Assembly (NCBI GenBank): GCA_023440865.1
Contig: JAEXRM010000221.1
Location: forward strand, 1-13,510
Direction of reading: 5' to 3'
DNA: 13,510 nucleotides
Source: Bacillota bacterium
GTDB lineage: Bacteria > Bacillota > Clostridia > DSM-8532
The position numbers and the translations under genes are program-made. Of this stretch, positions 1-7,074 are shown piece by piece. Numbering within the stretch: position 1 is the stretch's first letter; every line of letters starts with the position of its first letter. The notes under the pieces were generated by a model. That model ran no database searches and was not told the DNA's origin. It saw only the letters and a list, made by a program, of their open reading frames with translations.

Positions 1-1
1 G

Positions 2-1120
2 TCATGTCCGCCCCAAGGCGGCGTGCCGGGGTGAAAGCCTTTCAAACAGCGCTTCATACTGCGCGAGCATGCGATCAAGGGAAAAACGGGCATCCACGAT
101 CTCCCTGGCCGCCTCGCCCATCTCGTGTCCCCGGTTCCGTTGCCAGACCTCGCGGAGCCTGTCGGTCAGCTGGGTGACGTCTCCCGCGTCGTAGAGAAAC
201 CCGTTCACGCCGGGGTCGACCTGCTCGGCCGCACCGCCGATGCGGGTCATCACGACGGGCCTGCCCATGGCCATGCTTTCCAGGGCCGCCATCGAGAAGG
301 TCTCCACGGCGACCGAGCACAGCACCATCACGTGGCACTGGGCAACAAAGGGGCGAACATCCCGCACAAAGCCCGTGATGCGGATGTGACCGCGCAGGCC
401 GGCCATGTCGATGGCAGCCTCCACCTGCTTCCTGCAGACGCCGTCGCCGATGAACAGGCCCTTCGCCGGAATCCCCTCGCGCCGGAGTCTGGCGATTGCC
501 TCGACCAGGTGCGCATGCTTCTTTTCAGGCCGGAAATTGGCGCTGATGCCGATCACGAAATCGTTCCCGTCAAACATGCCGCACGGTGGCGCCGCCATCG
601 GGCGGAAGCGGTGCATGTCCACCCCGTTGTGAACGACCTCCGTCCTGTCCGCACGCCATCCGTAGGTTTCCCGCCAGTACGTCCGCTGCGCCTCGCACAC
701 GAACACCAGGACATCCGCCGCCCGGTTGGCCAGCCGGTATACCGGCTGCTTGATCCGGTCGGCGAAGGCATACAGGACCGTGGTGTGCTGGACGGACACG
801 AGCCTGAGCCTTTCGCGCAGCCGGACGCACGCAAGGACGCCGTACATCGTGGCGTAGGAGTTCTCGCACAGCACGAGGTCCGGCCGGAAGGCCCGCACCC
901 TGCGCCGAATCCGGATCAAGGACGCCGGGTCGAGGAAGAAACGCTTGTGCAGGGATTCAGTCCGGATGCGCGCGTCGATCGTTTCCGCCAGGGCATTGCG
1001 CTCGTCGAGGTACAGGATGGCCACATCATGCCCGCGTTCCGTCAGTCCGTTCGCCAGCAGGACCGTCTGCATCTCCGCACCCCCGACCGTCAGGGTGTTC
1101 ATCAGCACCAGGATTTTCAT
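2..1120 (-). CDS. GT4-family glycosyltransferase
   Basis: Predicted cytoplasmic or membrane-associated retaining glycosyltransferase of the GT4 (GT-B fold) family, 372 residues, which is normal for the family. It would move a sugar from a nucleotide donor onto a lipid-linked acceptor during surface polysaccharide synthesis. Visible motifs are the N-terminal GGAE loop (residues 13-16), HNGVD (164-168), the donor-site RPEKK segment (197-201), GDG (225-227) and the E-x7-E signature with Glu273 and Glu281, followed by GRPVV and NGF (306-308). The reading frame is open upstream, but I start at the ATG at 1118-1120: it begins directly with the beta-strand MKILVLMN, and an AAGGAGG ribosome binding site lies 9 bases upstream. 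The added N-terminus of the longer frame is only Arg-rich. The start lies inside the 3' end of the polymerase-like gene, so the two are probably cotranscribed. Donor and acceptor cannot be read from the sequence. The stop is at 2-4, so the gene is complete. Confidence 0.93.
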   Translation of the reverse strand: MKILVLMNTLTVGGAEMQTVLLANGLTERGHDVAILYLDERNALAETIDARIRTESLHKRFFLDPASLIRIRRRVRAFRPDLVLCENSYATMYGVLACVRLRERLRLVSVQHTTVLYAFADRIKQPVYRLANRAADVLVFVCEAQRTYWRETYGWRADRTEVVHNGVDMHRFRPMAAPPCGMFDGNDFVIGISANFRPEKKHAHLVEAIARLRREGIPAKGLFIGDGVCRKQVEAAIDMAGLRGHIRITGFVRDVRPFVAQCHVMVLCSVAVETFSMAALESMAMGRPVVMTRIGGAAEQVDPGVNGFLYDAGDVTQLTDRLREVWQRNRGHEMGEAAREIVDARFSLDRMLAQYEALFERLSPRHAALGRT

Positions 1121-2609
1121 CAGGCGGCGCCTCCTTCCGCGGATCCGTTTCATGCATCGGCACCCCCGCATTCCGCGCCTGTGCCTTCCCCGGATCCGTT
1201 CCCCGATCCTCCTGCAGGTTGACGATGGCGATGCCGATTCCCAGGACAATCCACAGGAAGGGGTTGCTGTCCGACGGCAGCAGGAAGCTGTCCGTCAGTC
1301 CCCGGACCATGTAGGCGGACAGGGCGACCAGGATGCCGGCGAGCAGGGCGCCCTGGTAGGATTGGCTGTCCGCGCGCCAATGCCTGTGGAACCGGACCAT
1401 ATGGAATACCAGGAACCCGCCGATGAAGAACAGGCCGACCAGGCCGACATCAAAGATCGTATCCAGATACATGTTGTGCGCGTGGGTGACCCCATAGGCC
1501 AATCCCTTCTCGATCGCCTTGCTGCCGACATATCCGTAGCGGCCCACGCCGAAAAACAGCTTGAGCGGGTCGGCAAGGTATTCCGGAATCACCGGCATCC
1601 AGATGGTGCCCACCCGGCCGGCGGAGATCTTGTCGAGGTCCGAAGAGCCCAGTCCCGTCATCATGCGCTGGATGATGGTCTGCGGCACGAGCGAGTACCC
1701 GAGCACGCCACCGATGCCCAGCAGGGGGAGCCACAGCCAGCGCTTGGTCAGCACGAGGAACAGCACGACCGCAAAGGCGATGGCCAGATACCCCCCGCGG
1801 GAATAGAGGAAGCCGACGGACACCAGCGACAGCAGCAGCGTCGCGATGACGAACGGGTGCCGGTCGCGGAAGGCGAGCGAAAGCATGACCGGCACGGACA
1901 GGACGAAGAAATCCACGATGCCGTTGCCATGCAGGTTGAACATCGAGGAAAAGCCGTTTCGCACGAGCTGGAAGTTGCCCTTGTTCGGCGTGAAGGCGAA
2001 ATACTTGACCAAAATGGCGACACTCAGCAGAAAGACGGATACGACGAACATCCGGGTGATAAGGCGGATCGTCCGGTCGTCGCGCGCGACGCCGAGGATG
2101 ACCAGGAACGGCAGGAAGAGCAGCAGCGGCTTGAGCAGGAAGGACAGCAGGTACCGCGGCAGCGAGTACTCCTCCGCCCATATGTAAATGGTATATTTGC
2201 CTATGTATGCAGTGGAGCGCAACAGCGCGATGACGAAGAGGACGAGGATGCCGAAGAAGAAGTACAGGTCCCTGCGCCGCAGGTTGCGGATCGACCCGGA
2301 CACGAGCAGCAGGACAAAGACGGCCATCGGCAGCACATTGCCGACCTTCAGTCCGGGAATGCCCGCGACCTGCGTCCGCATCAGGGTCGTACCGACAAAG
2401 GGAACCGCCAGCAGCAGCACGGCGACACCCGCAAGGGGTGCCCGGAGCACCAGGGCGCAAACGAGCACGGTCGCGCCGAGCAGCAGGTACAGCAGGATGT
2501 CCATCTGGACAAGGAAGAGGGACGCCAGCGCCGCGCAAACCGCGAGGGCGGGCATCAGCCTGTCTTCCACGGCGGCGGGGGAAAGGGACTTCACCGTCCG
2601 ACCACTCAT
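1026..2609 (-). CDS. O-antigen polymerase/ligase-like membrane protein (Wzy/WaaL type)
   Basis: A 527-residue polytopic membrane protein of the O-antigen ligase/polymerase superfamily (Wzy_C type). Such proteins join undecaprenyl-linked repeat units or transfer the glycan to an acceptor on the outer face of the cytoplasmic membrane. About a dozen hydrophobic segments cover residues 20-465. The family's key features are visible: a SRGGYLA segment (270-276), AGRVGTIW (330-337), and a long loop ending in THAHNMYLD (375-383), with His376 and His378 before the next membrane helix. The start is the ATG at 2607-2609, preceded by AGGAGGTG at 2615-2622; an in-frame ATG at 2663 lacks this. Residues 467-527 form a hydrophilic, Pro/Asp/Gly-rich tail of unusual composition, and the last 31 or so residues are read over the start of the GT4 gene. 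Polymerase and ligase cannot be separated by sequence alone; the surrounding glycosyltransferases favour polymerase. Confidence 0.88.
   Translation of the reverse strand: MSGRTVKSLSPAAVEDRLMPALAVCAALASLFLVQMDILLYLLLGATVLVCALVLRAPLAGVAVLLLAVPFVGTTLMRTQVAGIPGLKVGNVLPMAVFVLLLVSGSIRNLRRRDLYFFFGILVLFVIALLRSTAYIGKYTIYIWAEEYSLPRYLLSFLLKPLLLFLPFLVILGVARDDRTIRLITRMFVVSVFLLSVAILVKYFAFTPNKGNFQLVRNGFSSMFNLHGNGIVDFFVLSVPVMLSLAFRDRHPFVIATLLLSLVSVGFLYSRGGYLAIAFAVVLFLVLTKRWLWLPLLGIGGVLGYSLVPQTIIQRMMTGLGSSDLDKISAGRVGTIWMPVIPEYLADPLKLFFGVGRYGYVGSKAIEKGLAYGVTHAHNMYLDTIFDVGLVGLFFIGGFLVFHMVRFHRHWRADSQSYQGALLAGILVALSAYMVRGLTDSFLLPSDSNPFLWIVLGIGIAIVNLQEDRGTDPGKAQARNAGVPMHETDPRKEAPPDENPGADEHPDGRGCGDADGPAGERTDGTRA
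1130..1136 (-). promoter_or_regulatory. Ribosome binding site for the GT4 gene, inside the upstream gene
   Basis: Read on the minus strand this is AAGGAGG, a near-perfect Shine-Dalgarno sequence 9 bases before the ATG at 1120. It lies within the coding sequence of the upstream polymerase-like gene. It decides the start of the glycosyltransferase and shows that the gene can be translated independently even though it overlaps its neighbour. Confidence 0.8.
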
Positions 2610-2835
2610 GAACGCACCTCCTGACAGTCCGTGCGGCTCGGTCGCGACTGGTCCGGACACCATGCCCGTGTTTGGGCCGGGATGCCCGGGGTAGATTTCT
2701 GTTAGTTCGGTTAAGCATTACCCATTTCTGGAGATGCACGCATCCTTTTTTTCCCTGCCGGCAGGCGCGCCGGATCGCCTGCCCTTCCGGAATCGGGTAT
2801 GCCTGCCGGAGCATGCCGGCAAGGCGTGTGGCGTC
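2610..2835. promoter_or_regulatory. Divergent intergenic region with AT-rich pocket
   Basis: This 226-base spacer separates the divergently transcribed polymerase-like and DUF4832 genes, so it should contain promoters for both directions. Positions 2691-2730 form a clear AT-rich pocket in otherwise GC-rich DNA and carry a direct repeat of ATTTCTG at 2695-2701 and 2724-2730. I could not find a convincing -35/-10 pair on either strand, so no promoter is placed. The repeat could be an operator half-site pair, but that is only a suggestion. The minus-strand ribosome binding site AGGAGGTG is at 2615-2622. Confidence 0.45.
2754..2825 (+). repeat. Cluster of TGCCGG palindromes before the DUF4832 start
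   Basis: The 12-base perfect palindrome CCTGCCGGCAGG lies at 2754-2765. A second inverted repeat pairs GCCTGCCGG at 2801-2809 with CCGGCAAGGC at 2816-2825, with a 6-base loop and one bulged A. The second hairpin includes the weak AAGG (2821-2824) that is the only Shine-Dalgarno-like element before the ATG at 2836, so folding could limit translation of that gene. The repeats are seen directly; a regulatory role is inferred. Confidence 0.4.
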
Positions 2836-4659
2836 ATGAAGAAGAAGCGGTGGCCTTCCCTGTTTTATGCGGTTTTCGGTGTGATCGGCATCCTGTCGCT
2901 CGTCCTGGTGATGCCGGAGCTGCTGCATGCATTCGGCCCCTTCGGCCCCGCCGAGGCATCCGCTGCCGTTTCCGCCTCTGCCACCCCCTCATCCCAGGAA
3001 GCCTCCTGCACGGCACAATCGGGAACGCGGACGCCCTCCGGTGCTCCTTCGCCCCCGCCCGCTACCGCCGACCCACCGGCGACCCCGGACAGCCCGGTGA
3101 CTTCAAAATCCCCGGACCCGGCGATCTCCTCCGCACCCTCGAAAACACCGGGCCCGACGGTCACGCCATCGAGAACACCGGGCCCGACGGTCACGCCATC
3201 GAAAACACCAATCCCGACGGTCACACCCCCACAAACACCAGCCCCGACGGTCACGCCTTCGGCATCACCGACTCCCGCCGGAACACCCGCCGTCTCCCCG
3301 TCAGTCACGCCGACAGGTACGCCCACACCGGCACCAGGTCCCGGCATCTTCACGATGGAACCCGTGACACCGGCCTACCGGGATATCGTCCTGGTCAATC
3401 CGCTCTGCGGTTTCGCACCCCGGGCCCAGGACCTCCCGAACGACGACGGCTACAGCATGGCCTTCGAATACCTCACCTGGCGGGATATCGAGCCGCAGCA
3501 GGGCGTGATCGACACGACCCGCATCGAGCGCCTGCTCCAGCTCCCGCAGCTGCGCGCGCGCGGCCTGACCGCCGCCATCCGCATCGTGCTCGACTACCCG
3601 GGGACACGGTTCCACACGGACCTCCCCGACTGGGTGTATGAGGCGATCGGCGGAGACGGGGTGCGTTACGACACCGATTACGGCAAGGGGTTCAGTCCGA
3701 ACTACGCAAACGAAACCCTCATCGCCCTGCACCGCGACATGCTCGAACGCTTCGCCGCCATCTACGGGGACGAGGATGCCATCGGCCTCATCGAGCTCGG
3801 CAGCGTCGGCCATTGGGGCGAATGGCATGTCCACACGGACGTGAACAACCAGCTGCGGTTCCCAAAGGCCTCCGTCTACAACCAGTACATCCAGCCGTAC
3901 ATCGACTGCTTCCCCGGCAAGTACCTGTCCATCCGCCGCCCGATGGACGTGCCGGAGGCGAACGGTTTCGGGCTGTTCCACGATGCCATCGGCGACAGGC
4001 AGCAGACCTACGACTGGTTCCTCAAGTGGGCCGCCTCCGGGTATGTCTGGTGGCAGAACAAGGAGAGCCTGCCCGCGATGCCCGATTACTGGCGCAACGC
4101 GCCGACCGGGGGCGAACCGGTCGTCTCCTGGCAGACTTTGCTGTCGGACAAGTCCTTCGAGGGCATCCTCCAGCAGGTCCGGGATCTGCGCCTGAGCTAC
4201 TGGAAGACCACGCGGATGGGCTTCCCCGACAACGAAACGCTGCAAGCCCGTTTCGAGACCCTGCAGAAAACGATGGGCTACAGGTTCACCATCACCGGGG
4301 TGACCGCGGAAACCGGCAACGGTCAGGCTTACCTGCGCATCACGCTGGCCAACCGGGGGGCCGCCGCCTTTGTCCCGGACTGGCCCTACGAGATCACCCT
4401 GCTTGACAGCGGGAACCGCGTCATGGCCGCCGCTTCCGTGGCGGAAAAGCCCCGCGCCCTCCTGCCGGGCAAGACGCAGGAGCTCCTGTTTCCCTGGGGT
4501 CCCATGGAGAACCTGCCGTATGGCACCTATCGCGTCTGCCTGGCCATCGACAATCCGGAAACCGGGAGCCCGGCCATCGCTTTTCCGCACGATGCCGTCA
4601 GCGGGCAGAAACGGTATCCGATCGCCATCCTGCGGCATGATCCGCCGGCGGCGGAGTGA
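2836..4659 (+). CDS. Membrane-anchored DUF4832-type TIM-barrel protein
   Basis: A 607-residue exported protein whose exact activity is unknown. Residues 1-6 are basic (MKKKRW) and 9-31 hydrophobic, giving a signal anchor or a signal peptide with possible cleavage near ASA-AV (41-45). Residues 45-170 are a Pro/Thr/Ser-rich linker containing four 10-residue repeats. The catalytic-type domain follows: VNPLCGF (187-193), W-x5-P with QQG (215-223), a TIM-barrel core, and IELGSVGHWGEWH (319-331), where Glu320 and Glu329 are candidate acidic residues. The C-terminal part (about 450-600) resembles DUF4832 and ends in a beta-sandwich-like region. From the family, the fold is glycoside-hydrolase-like and often found in Bacteroidota and Bacillota surface proteins, but the substrate is undefined. 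Its place between a polymerase-like gene and a GT2 gene suggests it trims or modifies the polymer outside the membrane. The start at 2836 is chosen because the signal sequence begins there; an upstream in-frame ATG at 2734 adds no recognisable sequence and has a GGAG abutting it with no spacing. Confidence 0.82.
   Translation: MKKKRWPSLFYAVFGVIGILSLVLVMPELLHAFGPFGPAEASAAVSASATPSSQEASCTAQSGTRTPSGAPSPPPATADPPATPDSPVTSKSPDPAISSAPSKTPGPTVTPSRTPGPTVTPSKTPIPTVTPPQTPAPTVTPSASPTPAGTPAVSPSVTPTGTPTPAPGPGIFTMEPVTPAYRDIVLVNPLCGFAPRAQDLPNDDGYSMAFEYLTWRDIEPQQGVIDTTRIERLLQLPQLRARGLTAAIRIVLDYPGTRFHTDLPDWVYEAIGGDGVRYDTDYGKGFSPNYANETLIALHRDMLERFAAIYGDEDAIGLIELGSVGHWGEWHVHTDVNNQLRFPKASVYNQYIQPYIDCFPGKYLSIRRPMDVPEANGFGLFHDAIGDRQQTYDWFLKWAASGYVWWQNKESLPAMPDYWRNAPTGGEPVVSWQTLLSDKSFEGILQQVRDLRLSYWKTTRMGFPDNETLQARFETLQKTMGYRFTITGVTAETGNGQAYLRITLANRGAAAFVPDWPYEITLLDSGNRVMAAASVAEKPRALLPGKTQELLFPWGPMENLPYGTYRVCLAIDNPETGSPAIAFPHDAVSGQKRYPIAILRHDPPAAE
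3141..3260 (+). repeat. Four tandem 30-bp repeats in the Pro/Thr linker
   Basis: Four consecutive 30-base units begin at 3141, 3171, 3201 and 3231. Units 1 and 2 differ at a single base; units 3 and 4 share the core CCCGACGGTCAC with more changes, and the pattern fades after 3260. They lie in frame and encode 10-residue units of the type KTPGPTVTPS (residues 103-142 of the DUF4832 protein). Because the unit is a multiple of three, slippage would change linker length without breaking the frame. Confidence 0.9.
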
Positions 4660-4727
4660 GAACCGGACCCGTCCGCCTGCCGCGGCATGGCGCCAATCCA
4701 CGTCCTGCACGGCAACGGACGGAATCG

Positions 4728-4749
4728 CCGGCCGGACCCGAACGGCCGG
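4728..4749. repeat. Inverted repeat between the DUF4832 and GT2 genes
   Basis: CCGGCCG at 4728-4734 and CGGCCGG at 4743-4749 form a perfect 7-bp stem with an 8-base loop in the 141-base gap between two same-strand genes. There is no T tract, so this is not a standard intrinsic terminator. It may be a pause or partial attenuator, or only a product of the GC-rich composition. I see nothing else in the gap except the GT2 ribosome binding site at 4788-4793. Confidence 0.35.
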
Positions 4750-4800
4750 ATCCGCAAGGGCGCAATGACGGGGCATCCAACATCGGACGGAGGCAGCACC

Positions 4801-5868
4801 ATGCGCATCAGCATCGTCGTTCCGGTCTACAATCTGGCGCAATACGCAGCGCAATGCCTGACGAGCATTCTGGCACAGACGGAGCCCGACACCCCGCCAA
4901 CCGGACCGTCCTCCGCCGGGCCGGACGGCGACCGGTCGGTGGAGATCCTGGTGGTGGACGACGAATCCACCGACGATACCGTCGCCCGCTGCCAGAGCGT
5001 GGCGGCGCGACACCCCGAAATCAGGATTCTCCGCAACCGGCACGGCGGCGTTTCCGCGGCCCGGAACACCGGCATCGGGGCCGCGACAGGCGACTACATC
5101 CTGTTTCTGGACGGCGACGACTTTCTCTCCCCCGGCGCGCTGGCGGGCGTCTTCTCCCTGCTCGGCGCCGCCCGGCCCGACACACCTCCGCCCGACATCC
5201 TGTTCCTGTCATTCACGGAGTACGACGACCGGACACACCGGACCACCGAGCGCCCGCTGCGCTTCGATCCCGATGTCATCGCCTCCGGAAACGGAAGCGC
5301 CATCCTGGCCCACCTGGTCGCACGCAACGAGCTGGTGGTCTGGAACGTCTGCCGCCACCTTTTCCGGCGGGCGTTCCTGCTCGAGCACAGCCTGCGGTTC
5401 GACCCGACGCTCGGCTGCGCGGAGGACTGCGCCTTCTTCCTCGAAGCCGTGCCGGCAGGCCGTGCCTTTGCGGCCTCCGACCTGTCCGTCTATCACTACC
5501 GGCAGCACCGCGCGGGCTCGCTCATCACGACCATGAGCCCGAAAAGCCTGCGTGACAAGCTCTTCACCTCCATCCGCTGGATCGGGCGTCTGCAGGCGAA
5601 CGCACCCGGGGACGTACGGCGCGACGGACCGATTCTGGACAGTCTGGCACGGCAGCTGATCGACGCGATCCCAACCGTCCTCGCCCTGGATGCGGGGCGG
5701 CATGGCGAAGCCTGGCGCCTGCTGCGGGACAACCGCGGGATGCTGCGCCATGCCACAGGGTGGAGGATGCGGTTGAAACGGCTTGTCTACCGGATTCTCG
5801 GATTCACCGCGGGACAGGTTGTCCTGGATGCCTATGCGGGGCTCGCGCAGGGATTCCGGCGCGGATGA
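4801..5868 (+). CDS. GT2-family glycosyltransferase
   Basis: A 355-residue inverting glycosyltransferase of family GT2 (GT-A fold), expected at the cytoplasmic face of the membrane, adding a sugar to the growing lipid-linked repeat unit. The N-terminus has the usual SIVVPVYN (4-11), VVDDESTDDT (51-60), the HGGVSAARNTG segment (81-91) and the metal-binding DGDD (104-107). The likely catalytic base is in AEDC (207-210), and YHYR follows at 231-234. Residues 28-47 are a Pro/Gly/Asp-rich insertion between the first helix and the second beta-strand, where family members normally have only a few residues. The start at 4801 is set by CGGAGG at 4788-4793 with 7-base spacing, and by the family-typical N-terminus; an in-frame upstream ATG at 4687 lacks both. 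It is downstream of the DUF4832 gene on the same strand and may be cotranscribed. Sugar specificity cannot be told. Confidence 0.92.
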   Translation: MRISIVVPVYNLAQYAAQCLTSILAQTEPDTPPTGPSSAGPDGDRSVEILVVDDESTDDTVARCQSVAARHPEIRILRNRHGGVSAARNTGIGAATGDYILFLDGDDFLSPGALAGVFSLLGAARPDTPPPDILFLSFTEYDDRTHRTTERPLRFDPDVIASGNGSAILAHLVARNELVVWNVCRHLFRRAFLLEHSLRFDPTLGCAEDCAFFLEAVPAGRAFAASDLSVYHYRQHRAGSLITTMSPKSLRDKLFTSIRWIGRLQANAPGDVRRDGPILDSLARQLIDAIPTVLALDAGRHGEAWRLLRDNRGMLRHATGWRMRLKRLVYRILGFTAGQVVLDAYAGLAQGFRRG

Positions 5869-5880
5869 TCCCCTCATGCG

Positions 5881-5900
5881 CCGGCCGGAGGGCCAGCCGG
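5881..5900. terminator. Possible weak hairpin at convergent gene ends
   Basis: In the 43-base gap between the convergent GT2 and pyruvyl transferase genes, CCGGC at 5881-5885 can pair with GCCGG at 5896-5900, with a mismatch and further G-C pairs inside. No T tract follows on either strand. The position fits a bidirectional terminator but the structure is weak. Confidence 0.22.
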
Positions 5901-5911
5901 GATGAACCCGT

Positions 5912-7030
5912 TCACGCGCGCCCGCCGGATCCCAGGTACGCGTCCAGCCGCTCGAAATGCCGTTGCGCGCCCCTCCGCAGGGATGCCAGGTCGAGCCGGT
6001 TGTCCGCCGGCAGGGAGAAGACGGCTTCCGGATCGAGTGCCCCGATTTCCGCCAGGGGGACGCAGGGACCGTCATATCCGATCTCACGCATCGTCTGGGT
6101 CATCTTGTCGCTGTATGCGACGGGGAGTGTCGGCCGGTTGAGACAGAACCCGAGAACCATCGCATGGAAGCGTGTCGCGACAATGCGCTCGGCAGCCGCA
6201 AGGACGGACAGCATCGCATCGATGTCGCCGTGATAGGCATGGCACCGGACATGCACGCGGTCGGCGGGCGCCAGCCGGTCCAGCAGATCGGCCGCGGCCT
6301 CCTCATCCCGCTCGAAGGGGCAGAATGCGAGCAGGTCCACCCCGTAGCCGCGTCCGACGGCCACATGGACCAGCTCGGCCATCTTCCGCTGGTACGGCTC
6401 GCACCATGCCGCCAGCCCCATTCCGCCCGCCATGCTGCGGATGGAAAGGGCCAGCGTCTTGGACCGCTGCCCGGCGGGGACATCCAGCGCAAAGACAAGG
6501 TCGGGTGCAACCCGACAGGCGGGTGCTTGCGGGAACAGCGCGAGGGAGGCATGGTCGCGGAAGCACACATCGTCACACGCGCGGAAGATTTCCCGGAAGC
6601 TTGACAGGAACAGGTCCGTCCGCCAGGGCCCGAAATTGGCGCCAAGCACGCACAGAAAAGGCACGCGGCGCCTTGCGTCGCGGTACAGCCGGTACTTGCG
6701 GATCCATTGGGCGGTTTCGATGAAGACGGACCCTCCCAGCACGACGAAGGCGTCCGTGCCGCGCAGGCAACGGCGTTTCGCCAGCTCCTCCAGCCCCGTC
6801 CGATCGCGGGTGATGCGCCGGAGCACGACGTCCAGCCGGCGGCCGAACGGGGAGACCATCCAGTCCGTGGCGTGCACGAGGAGGTTCGGCCGGTCCCGGA
6901 ACCATGCCCGATAACGCCGCACGGCATGGATGTGGAAGGCGACATCCGGATATCGGGCCGTCAGCATGCGGAGAAACAGGTCATCCCCGAGATTTCCCCG
7001 CCAGTAGCCGTTGACATAGACCTGGCGCAT
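5912..7030 (-). CDS. Polysaccharide pyruvyl transferase family protein
   Basis: A 372-residue member of the polysaccharide pyruvyl transferase family (PF04230; CsaB/WcaK/AmsJ-like). Characterised members transfer pyruvate from phosphoenolpyruvate to a sugar as a ketal, giving the glycan a negative charge. The sequence shows the N-terminal glycine-rich GNLGDD (12-17), VLGGSVFIE (97-105), CVLGANFGPW (127-136), and the C-terminal ATRFHAMVLG (285-294) followed by AYSDKM (305-310), all usual for the family. The start at 7028-7030 is supported by GGAGGTGA with about 6-base spacing. It follows the manC-like gene after 44 bases on the same strand, so the two likely form one transcript, and its product probably modifies the polymer built by this locus, perhaps on a mannose residue. 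Some family members have no proven pyruvylation activity, so the family is firm and the exact reaction is not. Confidence 0.9.
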   Translation of the reverse strand: MRQVYVNGYWRGNLGDDLFLRMLTARYPDVAFHIHAVRRYRAWFRDRPNLLVHATDWMVSPFGRRLDVVLRRITRDRTGLEELAKRRCLRGTDAFVVLGGSVFIETAQWIRKYRLYRDARRRVPFLCVLGANFGPWRTDLFLSSFREIFRACDDVCFRDHASLALFPQAPACRVAPDLVFALDVPAGQRSKTLALSIRSMAGGMGLAAWCEPYQRKMAELVHVAVGRGYGVDLLAFCPFERDEEAAADLLDRLAPADRVHVRCHAYHGDIDAMLSVLAAAERIVATRFHAMVLGFCLNRPTLPVAYSDKMTQTMREIGYDGPCVPLAEIGALDPEAVFSLPADNRLDLASLRRGAQRHFERLDAYLGSGGRA

Positions 7031-7074
7031 GCCTCACCTCCCGGCCCGGCGGACGGCACCCAGCCCGCTGCGCG

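Noticed and set aside
945..2624. Long plus-strand frame of 559 codons opposite the polymerase-like gene
   Set aside because: It mirrors a membrane protein on the other strand, is very rich in Gln/Glu/Arg/Asp, matches no family I know and lacks a good ribosome binding site. Long antisense frames are expected in GC-rich coding DNA.
2695..2760. T-rich run near 2745-2752 considered as a terminator tail
   Set aside because: The T run precedes the GC palindrome on the plus strand, the wrong order, and the neighbouring genes diverge, so no transcript needs to end here.
3141..3260. Tandem 30-bp units considered as a CRISPR array
   Set aside because: The units abut with no spacers and encode an in-frame Pro/Thr linker, so this is a coding tandem repeat.
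3301..5043. Minus-strand frame of 580 codons opposite the DUF4832 and GT2 genes
   Set aside because: It crosses two well-supported genes and the gap between them, with no recognisable motif, so it is a shadow of high GC content.
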